DNA of 64,000 nt from Pseudomonas sp. ANT_H12B (GCF_008369325.1 NZ_VOBI01000018.1:1-64000); one strand, 5' to 3'. Shown: positions 25,731 through 35,092, counted from the first letter of the stretch. Numbers and translations are program-made. Notes: a model not told the origin generated them from the letters alone.

Positions 25731-26642
25731 TTACGAACCACCACCAGCCGCACCACCCTCCAGTTTGCGCCACAACAACCGCACATTAGCCTTGCGCACC
25801 AGCGCGCAGCGGTACAGACGAATCTCCAACGGCACATGCCATTGCGGGCCGCCGCAGACCACCAGTTCGCCACGAGCCAGTTCGGCGCGCACGCTCAGCT
25901 GGGGAACCCAGGCAATGCCCAAACCTTCCAGCGCCATACTTTTAAGGCTGTCGGCCATGGCGGTCTCATAAATGGTGGTGAAGCGCAGCGCCCGTTGGCG
26001 CAGCAACATGTTCACCGAACGCCCGAGAAACGCACCGGCGCTGTAGGCCAACAGCGGCACGCTGGCCTCGCCTTCCAGATCGAACAATGGCTTGCCGTCG
26101 GCGTCCGCGGCGCAGACCGGGAGCATCTCGGTCTGCCCAAGGTGCAGCGACGGGAAAATTTCCGGGTCCATCTGCATCGCTGCGTCCGGGTCATAGAAAG
26201 CCAGCATCAAATCGCAACCGCCTTCGCGCAACGCATGCACCGCATCGCCAACGTTGGTCGCCACCAACCGTGTGGCGATGTTCAAACCTTCGTTGCGTAG
26301 CTGGGCGATCCAGCGCGGAAAGAATCCCAAGGCCAGCGAGTGAGCGGCGGCAACCTGCATCACCTCCCCCTGCCCACCCTCCAAATGATGGAGATGGCGG
26401 AGCACTTCGCCGAGTTGCTCCACCACGGTCCGCGCGGTGACGAGGAACAATTGCCCCGCTGCCGTCAGCTCGACTGGCGTGCGCGAGCGATTGACCAACG
26501 TCAGCCCCAGCGCGGCTTCGAGGCTGCGGATCCGCCGACTGAACGCCGGCTGAGTCACGAAGCGTCGTTCCGCTGCCTGAGAGAAGCTGCGGGTGGCGGC
26601 CAAGGCGCTAAAGTCCTCAAGCCATTTACTTTCAAGGTTCAT
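25731..26642 (-). CDS. LysR family regulator, HypT/YjiE-like
   Basis: 303 residues. The N-terminal winged HTH NLESKWLEDFSALAATRSFSQAA...QPAFSRRIRSLE closely resembles E. coli HypT (NIETKWLYDF...SRRIRALE), which controls the hypochlorite response. The ligand domain shares AAAHSLALGFFP, VCAADADGKPLFDL and GLGIAWVPQ. The start MNLESKW at 26642 is chosen over an upstream GTG frame. It is divergent from aspA, so aspA is a possible target; a hypochlorite role is only by analogy. Confidence 0.88.
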   Translation of the reverse strand: MNLESKWLEDFSALAATRSFSQAAERRFVTQPAFSRRIRSLEAALGLTLVNRSRTPVELTAAGQLFLVTARTVVEQLGEVLRHLHHLEGGQGEVMQVAAAHSLALGFFPRWIAQLRNEGLNIATRLVATNVGDAVHALREGGCDLMLAFYDPDAAMQMDPEIFPSLHLGQTEMLPVCAADADGKPLFDLEGEASVPLLAYSAGAFLGRSVNMLLRQRALRFTTIYETAMADSLKSMALEGLGIAWVPQLSVRAELARGELVVCGGPQWHVPLEIRLYRCALVRKANVRLLWRKLEGGAAGGGS

Positions 26643-26822
26643 CACGGCCTCCCGGACACGCACCAATTTAGGTCACACGCTCGCCGCAGATACGGCGTCA
26701 CATGGGCATTATGCCGAATGTGCATAGGCTAGTGTTTAACAGCATTGGCCCAAAATTCTCCACAAGCCTAGCATTTGCAGTGTTCCGGCACCGACCGGGT
26801 CCCTATCGAGATGATTTCTATC

Positions 26823-28247
26823 ATGTCCTCCGCTGCATCTTTCCGCACAGAAAAAGACCTGCTTGGCGTACTCGAAGTACCTGCTCAAGCGTATTACGGC
26901 ATCCAGACCCTGCGAGCGGTGAACAACTTCCGTCTCTCCGGCGTTCCGATTTCGCATTACCCGAAGCTGGTTGTCGGCCTGGCCATGGTCAAACAGGCCG
27001 CCGCTGACGCCAACCGCGAGCTGGGCCACCTGAGCGAAGCCAAGCACGCTGCCATCAGCGAAGCCTGTGCACGTTTGATCCGCGGCGATTTCCACGAAGA
27101 GTTCGTGGTAGACATGATTCAAGGCGGCGCGGGCACTTCAACCAACATGAATGCCAACGAAGTCATCGCCAACATCGCGCTGGAGGCCATGGGTCACCAG
27201 AAGGGCGAATACCAATACCTGCACCCGAACAACGACGTGAACATGGCGCAGTCTACCAACGACGCCTACCCGACCGCGATCCGTCTAGGCTTGCTGTTGG
27301 GTCACGATGCGTTGCTGGCCAGCCTCGACAGCCTGATCCAGGCATTCGCTGCCAAGGGCCAGGAATTCAGCCACGTATTGAAAATGGGCCGTACACAACT
27401 GCAAGACGCCGTGCCGATGACCCTGGGTCAAGAATTCCGCGCTTTCGCTACTACGCTGGGCGAAGACTTGGCGCGTCTCAAAACGCTGGCACCGGAACTG
27501 CTGACCGAAGTGAACCTGGGCGGCACCGCGATCGGCACCGGCATCAACGCCGACCCGCGTTACCAGCACCTGGCCGTTCAGCGCCTGGCACTGATCAGCG
27601 GTCAACCGCTGGTTCCAGCCGCTGACCTGATCGAAGCCACCTCCGACATGGGCGCCTTCGTGCTGTTCTCCGGCATGCTCAAGCGCACCGCGGTCAAGCT
27701 CTCGAAGATCTGCAACGACCTGCGCCTGCTGTCCAGCGGCCCACGCACCGGCATCAACGAAATCAACCTGCCAGCGCGTCAGCCAGGCAGCTCAATCATG
27801 CCCGGCAAGGTCAACCCGGTTATCCCGGAAGCCGTCAATCAGGTGGCTTTCCAGATCATCGGCAACGACCTGGCCCTGACCATCGCGGCCGAAGGCGGCC
27901 AACTGCAACTGAACGTGATGGAGCCGCTGATCGCGTTCAAGATCTTCGACTCGATCCGCCTGCTGCAACGCGCCATGGACATGCTGCGCGAGCATTGCAT
28001 CGTCGGCATCACCGCCAACGAAGAGCGCTGCCGCGAACTGGTCGAACACTCGATCGGTCTGGTCACCGCGCTGAACCCGTACATCGGCTATGAAAACGCC
28101 ACCCGCATCGCCCGTATCGCCCTCGAAAGCGGCCGCGGTGTGCTGGAACTGGTGCGCGAAGAAGGCCTGCTCGACGACGAAATGCTCGCCGACATACTGC
28201 GCCCGGAAAACATGATTGCTCCGCGTCTGGTGCCTCTGAAGGCTTAA
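26823..28247 (+). CDS. aspA: aspartate ammonia-lyase
   Basis: 474 residues, fumarase/aspartase superfamily. It contains the substrate loop signature GSSIMPGKVNP at about 322-332, the STNDAYPTA motif and the GTAIGTGIN segment. It deaminates L-aspartate to fumarate. MSSAASFRTEKDLLG at 26823 was chosen as start to match the family N-terminus; in-frame extension upstream is not family-like. It is followed by a strong terminator. The asparaginase gene a little downstream could feed aspartate to it. Confidence 0.96.
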   Translation: MSSAASFRTEKDLLGVLEVPAQAYYGIQTLRAVNNFRLSGVPISHYPKLVVGLAMVKQAAADANRELGHLSEAKHAAISEACARLIRGDFHEEFVVDMIQGGAGTSTNMNANEVIANIALEAMGHQKGEYQYLHPNNDVNMAQSTNDAYPTAIRLGLLLGHDALLASLDSLIQAFAAKGQEFSHVLKMGRTQLQDAVPMTLGQEFRAFATTLGEDLARLKTLAPELLTEVNLGGTAIGTGINADPRYQHLAVQRLALISGQPLVPAADLIEATSDMGAFVLFSGMLKRTAVKLSKICNDLRLLSSGPRTGINEINLPARQPGSSIMPGKVNPVIPEAVNQVAFQIIGNDLALTIAAEGGQLQLNVMEPLIAFKIFDSIRLLQRAMDMLREHCIVGITANEERCRELVEHSIGLVTALNPYIGYENATRIARIALESGRGVLELVREEGLLDDEMLADILRPENMIAPRLVPLKA

Positions 28248-28338
28248 CCGAACGCAACGCCGGCTCTTGCTCTTTTAACCAAGCGCACCAAGAGCCACGC
28301 TCACCAGGTCGAGGGACTAGACACCTCTCACCTTTTGA

Positions 28339-28373
28339 GGGCTTGGGGATTTATTCCCCAGGCCCTTTTTTTT
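28339..28373 (+). terminator. intrinsic terminator after aspA
   Basis: GGGCTTGGGGA pairs with TCCCCAGGCCC (one mismatch) and is followed by eight T residues. Confidence 0.9.
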
Positions 28374-28398
28374 AACTCTTTGGCAGCAAAACAGAACC

Positions 28399-28486
28399 TG
28401 TGGGAGCGGGCTTGCCCGCGATGAACGATAACGCGGTGTACCTGAAAAACCGCGGCGCCAGCATCGCGGGCAAGCCCGCTCCCACA
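28399..28486. repeat. REPIN (REP doublet)
   Basis: TGTGGGAGCGGGCTTGCCCG... and its mirror flank a spacer with CGCGGTG / CCGCGGCG. Complementary arms are about 24 bases. Confidence 0.92.
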
Positions 28487-28520
28487 AGAACCGGACCTCC
28501 AAAGGGTCAGGTGTTTCAAA

Positions 28521-28619
28521 GCCTCGTTACATCGCTTGCACCACAACCGTGCAGACGGACGGCACACTCATAGGTATAGTGCCGCCCCTCTTCGCGTGAG
28601 CGGTCGTCGGTAACGAGGC
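28521..28619. ncRNA. candidate structured RNA upstream of the AGCS symporter
   Basis: Perfect 10-bp closing arms at 28521-28530 and 28610-28619 enclose hairpin 1 (TGCAC / GTGCA, 28537-28553, 7-base loop) and hairpin 2 (CGGCAC / GTGCCG, 28560-28584). Together they form a multibranch junction. Strand and transcription are not shown by the sequence. I do not recognise a known riboswitch consensus. Confidence 0.4.
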
Positions 28620-28772
28620 CCAAACCCATGCGAAACCCGAACTAATAACAAACCCGCAATATGAAATCGGGACGAACTTTCGCCTCACCTGTTTTGCCAT
28701 GCGCAACTCGGTGTAACGCGATGTTTCGGCTCGCCCAGCATTTGCCTACACAAAAACAGCGAGGAATACTCC

Positions 28773-30224
28773 ATGCTCGAAGTCATTAACGACTTCCTCT
28801 CAGGGAAAGTACTGATCGTGCTCATTGTCGGGCTCGGTAGCTACTTCACGATCCGCTCGCGTTTCGTTCAATTGCGTCACTTCTTCCATATGTTTGCGGT
28901 GTTCCGCGACAGCCTCAAAAGCAGCGCCGGTCAACTCAGTTCGTTCCAGGCCCTGATGCTCAGCCTCGCCGGCCGCGTCGGTGCGGGCAACATCGCCGGT
29001 GTCGGTATCGCCGTCACCCTGGGTGGCCCGGGTGCGGTGTTCTGGATGTGGGTGACCGCGCTGGTCGGCATGTCCAGCAGCTTCTTCGAATGCTCCCTCG
29101 GCCAGCTCTACAAGCGCTGCGACTCCGACGGCACGTACCGTGGCGGCCCGTCCTATTACATCCAGCACGGCCTGCAAAAACGCTGGCTGGGCATGATCAT
29201 GGCGTTCCTGTTGCTGGTGACCTTCGGGTTTGCCTTCAACGGCCTGCAATCCCACGCCGTGACCCACTCCCTGAACAACGCGTTCGGCCTCGACACCACC
29301 TACACAGGCTTGGCCCTGGCGGTATTGCTGGGGCTGGTGTTCATCGGCGGGATCAAGCGGATCGCCAAGGTCGCCGACCTGCTGGTGCCGGTGAAAACCC
29401 TGGTGTACATCGGCGTGACCCTCTACGTGATCGTGCTTCAGTTCGACCACGTTCCAGCCATGCTGATGACCATCGTCAAAAGTGCCTTCGGTCTCGACCA
29501 GGCGTTCGGCGGCCTGATTGGCAGTGCCATCGTCATGGGCGTGAAACGTGGCGTATTCGCCAACGAAGCGGGCCTGGGCAGTGCACCTAACGTGGCCGCC
29601 GTCGCGTCGGTCGAGCACCCGGTGGCACAAGGTGTGGTCCAGGCATTCAGCGTGTTCCTCGACACCTTCGTGATCTGCACCTGCACCGCATTGCTGATCC
29701 TGCTGTCGGGTTTCTACACCCCGGGCTTCGAAGGCGACGGCATTGCCCTGACCCAAAACTCGCTGGCTGCCGTGGTCGGTAACTGGGGCCGGAGTTTCAT
29801 CTCCGTAGCCCTGTCGTTGTTCGTGTTCACCTCGATCCTCTACAACTACTACCTGGGCGAGAGCAACCTGCGCTTTTTGATCGGTGAAAACCGCAAGGCG
29901 CTGATCGGCTACCGCGCGCTGGTATTGGTGCTGATCTTCTGGGGTGCGATCGAAAACCTCGGCACCGTATTCGCCTTCGCCGACATCACCATGACCATGC
30001 TCGCGTTCGTGAACCTGATCGCGTTGTTCCTGCTGTTCAAGGTCGGCATGCGCATCCTGCGTGACTACGACGACCAGCGTGCGGCCGGGATCAAGACGCC
30101 GGTGTTCGATTCGAGCAAATTCCCGGATCTGGACCTGGACTTGAACGCCTGGCCAGCCAATCCTCCAGCCGCGGCCCCAAAGGCTGAAGCTGAGCCACAA
30201 GGCGTACCCGCAGCGCAACGCTGA
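28773..30224 (+). CDS. AGCS family sodium:alanine/glycine symporter
   Basis: 483 residues with about ten membrane helices. AGCS signatures are present: FQALMLSLAGRVGAGNIAGVG near 58-78, GGPGAVFWMW, and the Na+-binding-site motif NEAGLGSAPNVAAVA near 263-277. It takes up small neutral amino acids with sodium in the inner membrane. The cytoplasmic C-terminal tail is rich in proline and alanine. A GAGGA ribosome site lies 8 bases before ATG. A structured element and REPIN lie upstream; a REPIN follows the stop. Confidence 0.93.
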   Translation: MLEVINDFLSGKVLIVLIVGLGSYFTIRSRFVQLRHFFHMFAVFRDSLKSSAGQLSSFQALMLSLAGRVGAGNIAGVGIAVTLGGPGAVFWMWVTALVGMSSSFFECSLGQLYKRCDSDGTYRGGPSYYIQHGLQKRWLGMIMAFLLLVTFGFAFNGLQSHAVTHSLNNAFGLDTTYTGLALAVLLGLVFIGGIKRIAKVADLLVPVKTLVYIGVTLYVIVLQFDHVPAMLMTIVKSAFGLDQAFGGLIGSAIVMGVKRGVFANEAGLGSAPNVAAVASVEHPVAQGVVQAFSVFLDTFVICTCTALLILLSGFYTPGFEGDGIALTQNSLAAVVGNWGRSFISVALSLFVFTSILYNYYLGESNLRFLIGENRKALIGYRALVLVLIFWGAIENLGTVFAFADITMTMLAFVNLIALFLLFKVGMRILRDYDDQRAAGIKTPVFDSSKFPDLDLDLNAWPANPPAAAPKAEAEPQGVPAAQR

Positions 30225-30246
30225 TCGGTTAAAGTGCGCAATCCCA

Positions 30247-30336
30247 TGTGGGAGCGAGCCTGCTCGCGAAGGCGGTTTGACAGTCAACATTGATGTTGAA
30301 TGTTCCGACCCTTTCGCGAGCAGGCTCGCTCCCACA
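30247..30336. repeat. REPIN (REP doublet)
   Basis: TGTGGGAGCGAGCCTGCTCGCGAA and its mirror enclose a spacer with CAGTCAACATTGATGTTGAA. It lies between the symporter and asparaginase genes. Confidence 0.92.
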
Positions 30337-30365
30337 ATGGAACTCATTGTTCTCGGAGAGTCTCC

Positions 30366-31370
30366 ATGAATTCCTCGACCTACCCTGCCGCACAGCACGT
30401 CATGGTGCTCTACACCGGCGGCACCATCGGTATGCAAGCCAGCGCCAATGGCCTGGCTCCGGCGTCCGGTTTTGAAGCGCGGATGCGCGAGTATCTGCAC
30501 AGCCAACCTGAACTCGTGGTGCCGCAATGGCGCTTTCGCGAGATGTCGCCGCTGATCGACAGCGCCAACATGACCCCGGTTTACTGGCAGCAACTGCGTG
30601 AAGCGGTGGTCGATGCTGTTGATGTGCAGGGCTGCGACAGCGTGCTGATCCTGCACGGCACCGACACCTTGGCCTACAGCGCCGCAGCCATGAGCTTTCA
30701 ATTGCTCGGCCTGCAGGCCCGCGTGGTGTTCACCGGTTCCATGCTGCCGGCCGGCGTAACTGACAGCGATGCCTGGGAAAACCTCAGCGGCGCGCTGGTT
30801 GCCTTGGGCCAAGGTCTGGCACCGGGCGTTCATCTGTATTTCCACGGAGAACTGCTGGACCCGACCCGTTGCGCGAAGGTGCGCAGTTTCGGGCGTCATC
30901 CGTTCAAACGCCTGGAGCGTCAGGGCGCAGGCGTGAAGGCGCCAGCGCTGCCAGTGGAGTTGCATTACCGCAAGATCAAACAATTGACGACAGTCGCTGT
31001 GCTGCCGCTGTTCCCCGGCATCGGCGCCGCGATACTCGACGGCCTGCTCGACAGCGGCATTCAAGGCCTGGTGCTGGAGTGCTACGGCAGCGGCACCGGG
31101 CCGAGCGATAACCCGGAGTTTCTCGCCAGCCTGGAGCGGGCGCGGGACAAGAGTGTTGTGGTGGTAGCCGTCACCCAATGCCATGAAGGTGGCGTCGAGC
31201 TGGACGTTTACGAGGCCGGTAGTCGTCTGCGTGGTGTCGGCGTGTTGTCCGGTGGTGGCATGACGCGCGAGGCGGCATTCGGCAAGTTGCACGCGCTGTT
31301 GGGTGCAGGGCTGGAAACTTCTGAAGTACGACAGCTAGTAGAATTCGACCTCTGCGGCGAACTGAGCTGA
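30366..31370 (+). CDS. ansA: L-asparaginase
   Basis: 334 residues. Both catalytic threonine motifs are present: TGGTIG at 17-22 and HGTDT at 97-101, followed by LTGSMLPAG-type sequence (VFTGSMLPAG). It has no signal peptide, so it is cytosolic and deamidates asparagine to aspartate, which aspA nearby can convert to fumarate. ATG 30366 (MNSSTYPA) has GGAGAG upstream; the longer frame starts within the REPIN. Confidence 0.93.
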   Translation: MNSSTYPAAQHVMVLYTGGTIGMQASANGLAPASGFEARMREYLHSQPELVVPQWRFREMSPLIDSANMTPVYWQQLREAVVDAVDVQGCDSVLILHGTDTLAYSAAAMSFQLLGLQARVVFTGSMLPAGVTDSDAWENLSGALVALGQGLAPGVHLYFHGELLDPTRCAKVRSFGRHPFKRLERQGAGVKAPALPVELHYRKIKQLTTVAVLPLFPGIGAAILDGLLDSGIQGLVLECYGSGTGPSDNPEFLASLERARDKSVVVVAVTQCHEGGVELDVYEAGSRLRGVGVLSGGGMTREAAFGKLHALLGAGLETSEVRQLVEFDLCGELS

Positions 31371-31385
31371 CACCCTGCAAAACCC

Positions 31386-31485
31386 TGTGGGAGCGAGCCT
31401 GCTCGCGATAGCGGCCGTCCATCCAACATTGATGCTGACTGACACACCGCCATCGCGAGCAGGCTCGCTCCCACAGGATCTCATC
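31386..31485. repeat. REPIN (REP doublet)
   Basis: TGTGGGAGCGAGCCTGCTCGCGAT and its mirror enclose a spacer with CCAACATTGATGCTGACTG. It lies between ansA and the AraC-type gene. Confidence 0.92.
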
Positions 31486-31534
31486 AGGCATGTAACTTGC
31501 TGCGTTTCAGCCATCCCAAGGCTGGAACATCCCC

Positions 31535-32533
31535 ATGCTCCACTCCCACCTCACCACCCTCAACGCCGTCTCCCTGGTGCTCGACACCTTCAAGGCCGAA
31601 GGCTTGTCCAGCGAAACGCTGTTGGCTGGCAGTGGTATCAACGCGGCGGATCTGAACCGGGCCGACACGCGTATCACCACCAACCAGGAAATGCAGGTCT
31701 GCGCTAACGCTGTCGCGCTCAAACGCGATATCGGTCTGGAATTGGGCGGGCGCATGCACGTTTCGTCCTACGGCATGCTCGGTTATGCGTTGCTCACCAG
31801 TGCCACCTTCGGTGACGCGTTACGTCTGGCGATGCGATATCCGGCGCTGCTGGGAACACTTTTCGAATTGAGCCTGGAAGACGACGGTGAGCGTGTCTGG
31901 TTCGTCGCCGCCGATTATCGGGAGAACCCGGCGCTCGCGGTGTTCAACGCCGAGTTCTGTCTGGTGTCGCTGAAAGTCATCTGCAACGACCTGCTCGGGC
32001 ATCCGCTGCCGTTGCGGGCCACACGCTTCGAACACGCCGCACCCGACTATGAAGCGACTTACGCCCAACACTTCAACTGCCCGTTGCACTTTGGGAGGCG
32101 GGACAACGCGTTTGCTTTCGACCGGCGCTGGCTCGACCAGCCGCTGCCGCTGGCCGATGTCATCACCCATCAGGCTATGGCCGAACGCTGCCGCAAGCAG
32201 AACACCGAGTTCACCGGGCGTCAGGCGTGGCTGGGGCGGATTCGGCAATTGCTCGGCGCGCAGTTGAACGCCGCACCTGGGCTGGAAGGCCTGGCCGAGC
32301 AGATGAACTGTTCGGCGCGCACGTTGCGGCGACACCTCAAGGACCTGGGGTGCGGTTATCAGGAATTGCTTGATGAACTGCGCTTCGAACAGGCCAAGCA
32401 AATGCTTTGCGAGGATCAACTGCCGATCTATCGGATCGCCGAGGCGCTGGGTTTCAGCGAGACCGCAAGTTTCCGCCATGCGTTTGTGCGCTGGAGCGGT
32501 GTGGCACCCAGCCAGTTCCGGCCACATGGATAA
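31535..32533 (+). CDS. AraC family regulator with Arabinose_bd-type N-domain
   Basis: 332 residues. The N-terminal domain (about 15-200) resembles the OruR/ArgR-type ligand domain (GLELGGRMHVSSYGMLGYALLTSATFGDAL). The C-terminal AraC DNA-binding domain is at about 235-330, with two HTHs: LAEQMNCSARTLRRHLKDLG and IAEALGFSETASFRHAFVRWSG. It may govern the adjacent asparaginase or polyamine genes; no target is shown by the sequence. Confidence 0.9.
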   Translation: MLHSHLTTLNAVSLVLDTFKAEGLSSETLLAGSGINAADLNRADTRITTNQEMQVCANAVALKRDIGLELGGRMHVSSYGMLGYALLTSATFGDALRLAMRYPALLGTLFELSLEDDGERVWFVAADYRENPALAVFNAEFCLVSLKVICNDLLGHPLPLRATRFEHAAPDYEATYAQHFNCPLHFGRRDNAFAFDRRWLDQPLPLADVITHQAMAERCRKQNTEFTGRQAWLGRIRQLLGAQLNAAPGLEGLAEQMNCSARTLRRHLKDLGCGYQELLDELRFEQAKQMLCEDQLPIYRIAEALGFSETASFRHAFVRWSGVAPSQFRPHG

Positions 32534-32537
32534 CACG

Positions 32538-32629
32538 TGTAGGAGCGGCCTTGCCCGCGAAGAGGCCGGTACATCCGACACATCTCCAGCGGCCGAAACA
32601 CCGCCTTCGCGGGCAAGCCCGCTCCCACA
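32538..32629. repeat. REPIN (REP doublet)
   Basis: TGTAGGAGCGGCCTTGCCCGCGAA and ...TTCGCGGGCAAGCCCGCTCCCACA form inverted units, with the left one slightly diverged, just after the AraC-type gene. Confidence 0.9.
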
Positions 32630-32797
32630 GTTTCGGCATTCCATGCTCACAATCGGGCATGCTCGCGCTAAGAAGGGGCGAATTTCGGTCAGTTCTTTTG
32701 GCCATATCGATCCCCTTTTGGCCTTTCCTGCCGTTCTCCAAAATCATCCGCGCCGCAAGACTGTGTGCAACCGAATCAGCCTGCGGAGAACAACAAA

Positions 32798-33829
32798 ATG
32801 CTGACGATCTACTCGGACGATCACCACCTGCACCACGGCCGTTGTGAATTGATAGACGGGCAACTCAAGCCCTGCTTCGAAATGCCGTCGCGCGCCGACC
32901 ACGTGCTGGCCCGGGTGCAACACCAGAACCTCGGCCCCGTCGAAGCACCACAGAATTTCGGCCTCGGTCCGATCGAGCGCATCCACAGCCGCGCCTACCT
33001 CGACTTTTTCAAAGGCGCCTGGGCCCGGTGGACCGAGTTCAACACCGACGGCGACTTGCTGCCCTACACCTGGCCGGCCCGCACCCTGCGCCGCATCAAG
33101 CCCACCAGCCTGCACGGCGAGCTCGGCTATTACAGCTTCGACGGTGGCGCACCGATCACCGCCGGCACCTGGCAAGCGGCATACAGCGCGGCGCAAGTTG
33201 CCCTCACTGCCCAGGCCGAAATCCAGCGCGGCGCCCGCAGTGCCTTCGCCCTGTGCCGCCCACCGGGACACCATGCTGCCAGCGATTTGATGGGCGGTTA
33301 TTGCTACCTCAACAACGCCGCAATCGCCGCTCAGGCGTTCCTCGATCAGGGCCATAAAAAGGTCGCGATCCTCGACGTCGATTACCACCATGGCAACGGC
33401 ACCCAGTCGATTTTCTACGAGCGCAGCGACGTACTGTTCACCTCGATTCACGGCCATCCGGAAGCCGAGTTCCCGTTCTTCCTTGGCTATGAAGACGAGC
33501 CGGGCGAAGGTGCTGGCGAAGGCTTCAACTTCAACTACCCTTTGCCCGCCGGCAGCGGTTGGGACACTTGGAGCGCAGCGCTGGAACAAGCCTGTAAAGA
33601 GATCGAACACTACGGCGCCGAGATCATCGTCGTCTCCCTGGGTGTCGACACGTTCAAGGACGATCCGATCTCCCAGTTCAAACTCGACAGCCCGGACTAC
33701 CTGGCCATGGGCAAGCGCATCGAGGCCCTCGGCAAACCCACGCTGTTCGTGATGGAAGGCGGTTACGCGGTAGAAGAAATCGGCATCAATGCCGTGAACG
33801 TTCTTGAAGGTTTTGAAAGCGCTCAATGA
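32798..33829 (+). CDS. aphA: acetylpolyamine amidohydrolase (histone deacetylase family)
   Basis: 343 residues, class II HDAC-like zinc amidohydrolase. Active-site residues seen are H158-H159 (RPPGHHA), the zinc ligands D195 and H197 (DVDYHHGNGT) and a later SLGVDTFKDDP. It deacetylates acetylated polyamines such as acetylputrescine. ATG 32798 follows a GGAG site. The periplasmic polyamine-binding gene starts 12 bases downstream. This is the same pairing as P. aeruginosa PA1409 (aphA)-PA1410, the basis for the symbol. Confidence 0.88.
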   Translation: MLTIYSDDHHLHHGRCELIDGQLKPCFEMPSRADHVLARVQHQNLGPVEAPQNFGLGPIERIHSRAYLDFFKGAWARWTEFNTDGDLLPYTWPARTLRRIKPTSLHGELGYYSFDGGAPITAGTWQAAYSAAQVALTAQAEIQRGARSAFALCRPPGHHAASDLMGGYCYLNNAAIAAQAFLDQGHKKVAILDVDYHHGNGTQSIFYERSDVLFTSIHGHPEAEFPFFLGYEDEPGEGAGEGFNFNYPLPAGSGWDTWSAALEQACKEIEHYGAEIIVVSLGVDTFKDDPISQFKLDSPDYLAMGKRIEALGKPTLFVMEGGYAVEEIGINAVNVLEGFESAQ

Positions 33830-33841
33830 GGAAATAGAACA

Positions 33842-34942
33842 ATGAAAAGGCTCAAGCGTCTTATCGTTCCAGCCCTGAGCGCCATGGTGCTCAGTGCCGC
33901 TGCACACGCTGAAGAACGAACGTTGCGCGTCTACAACTGGTTCGACTACATCACCCCCAAAGCCCTGGAAGACTTCAAGGCGCAGAACACCCAGACCAAA
34001 CTGGTCTACGACATCTTCGACACTAACGAAACACTGGAAGCCAAGCTGCTGACCGGCAACTCCGGCTATGACGTAGTCGTGCCGTCCAACGTATTCCTCG
34101 CCAAGCAGATCGAAGCCGGCGTGTTCCAGCCGCTGGACCGCAGCAAGCTGCCGAACTGGAACCACCTCGACCCCAAGCTGATGAAGCTGATCGAAGCCAA
34201 CGACCCGGGCAATAAATTCGCCGTGCCCTACATGTACGGGACCATTCTGATCGGTTTCAACCCGGACAAGATCAAGGCGGCTTTGGGCGACAACGCACCG
34301 GTGGACAGCTGGGACCTGATCTTCAAGGAAGAGAACATTAGCAAGCTCAAGCAGTGCGGCGTGGCCCTGCTCGACTCACCGTCAGAGATCCTCCCGCTGG
34401 CCCTGCAACACCTGGGCCTGGACCCCAACAGCAAGAAGCCGGCGGACTATGCCAAGGCTGAAGCGCTGCTGATGAAGATCCGCCCGTACGTCACCTACTT
34501 TCACTCCTCGAAGTACATGGCCGACATTGCCAACGGTGACATCTGCGTGGCGGTCGGTTATTCCGGCAGCTTCTCCCAGGCGGCCAACCGCGCCAAGGAA
34601 GCCAAGAACGGTGTGATCGTCGACATGCGCCTGCCGAAAGAAGGTGCGCCAATCTGGTTCGACATGCTCTCGATTCCCAAGGGCGCAAAAAACCCGGAAG
34701 ACGCCTACACCTTCATCAACTACCTGCTGCAACCGCAGGTGATCGCGCCGGTCAGCGACTTCGTCGGCTACCCAAACCCGAACAAGGACGCCACGGATTT
34801 GGTCGACCCGGCGATCCGCAACAACCCGAACCTGTACCCGACCGAAACCGCGATGAGCACGCTCTACACCCTGCAACCGCTGCCGCGTGATGCCGAGCGT
34901 GCGCGGACCCGGGCCTGGACCAAAATCAAATCAGGGACGTGA
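33842..34942 (+). CDS. periplasmic polyamine-binding protein (PotF/SpuD family)
   Basis: 366 residues. A signal peptide (LSAAAHAEE) is followed by RVYNWFDYITPKALEDF, VYDIFDTNETLEAKL and GYDVVVPSNVF, hallmarks of the PotF/SpuD/PotD class. Aromatic residues lining the site (NWFDY, FVGYPNPN) fit a polyamine or acetylpolyamine ligand. No permease or ATPase gene follows, so it is an orphan binding protein. It ends at a strong terminator. Confidence 0.93.
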   Translation: MKRLKRLIVPALSAMVLSAAAHAEERTLRVYNWFDYITPKALEDFKAQNTQTKLVYDIFDTNETLEAKLLTGNSGYDVVVPSNVFLAKQIEAGVFQPLDRSKLPNWNHLDPKLMKLIEANDPGNKFAVPYMYGTILIGFNPDKIKAALGDNAPVDSWDLIFKEENISKLKQCGVALLDSPSEILPLALQHLGLDPNSKKPADYAKAEALLMKIRPYVTYFHSSKYMADIANGDICVAVGYSGSFSQAANRAKEAKNGVIVDMRLPKEGAPIWFDMLSIPKGAKNPEDAYTFINYLLQPQVIAPVSDFVGYPNPNKDATDLVDPAIRNNPNLYPTETAMSTLYTLQPLPRDAERARTRAWTKIKSGT

Positions 34943-34957
34943 TCAAACCGCTGAACC

Positions 34958-34986
34958 AAAGACCCGCGTGATGCGGGTCTTTTTTT
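34958..34986 (+). terminator. intrinsic terminator after the polyamine-binding gene
   Basis: The AAAGACCCGC / GCGGGTCTTT stem with a 5-base loop runs into seven or more T residues. Confidence 0.92.
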
Positions 34987-34993
34987 GCCTGCG

Positions 34994-35009
34994 ATATTTA
35001 TCTACCGCC
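34994..35009 (+). promoter_or_regulatory. upstream element shared by the two DUF6543 genes, copy 1
   Basis: ATATTTATCTACCGCC matches the copy at 39735-39750 in 13 of 16 positions. Both lie directly after a terminator and about 80 bases before a DUF6543 start codon, so they are likely duplicated promoter sequence. Confidence 0.5.
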
Positions 35010-35092
35010 AAATGCCCTGGCCCGACCACTACCTTGCCCTGATCCAGCGCTGTACCTCACAGCGACCTCAACCATCAGACAAGGATATGGTC

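Larger units (their letters stand above)
28248..28772. other. 525-base intergenic region: terminator, REPIN, structured element
   Basis: It holds the aspA terminator (28339-28373), a REPIN (28399-28486) and a folded element at 28521-28619. The element is closed by perfect 10-bp arms GCCTCGTTAC / GTAACGAGGC and contains two internal hairpins. The AGCS ribosome site lies at the right end. Confidence 0.6.

Noticed and set aside
28521..28619. Possible tRNA or known glycine riboswitch
   Set aside because: The closing stem is 10 bp, no anticodon arm or CCA-end geometry fits, and the conserved glycine-aptamer bases are absent; listed only as an unknown structured element.
28800..31292. An 830-codon open frame on the - strand
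   Set aside because: Antisense to the AGCS symporter and ansA, crosses a REPIN, and has shadow-frame composition.
21856..32629. REP doublets as a CRISPR array
   Set aside because: The repeats are inverted pairs scattered between genes, not evenly spaced direct repeats with unique spacers, and there are no cas genes.
32744..34165. A 473-codon open frame on the - strand
   Set aside because: Antisense to aphA and the binding-protein gene; valine/glycine/histidine-rich shadow composition.
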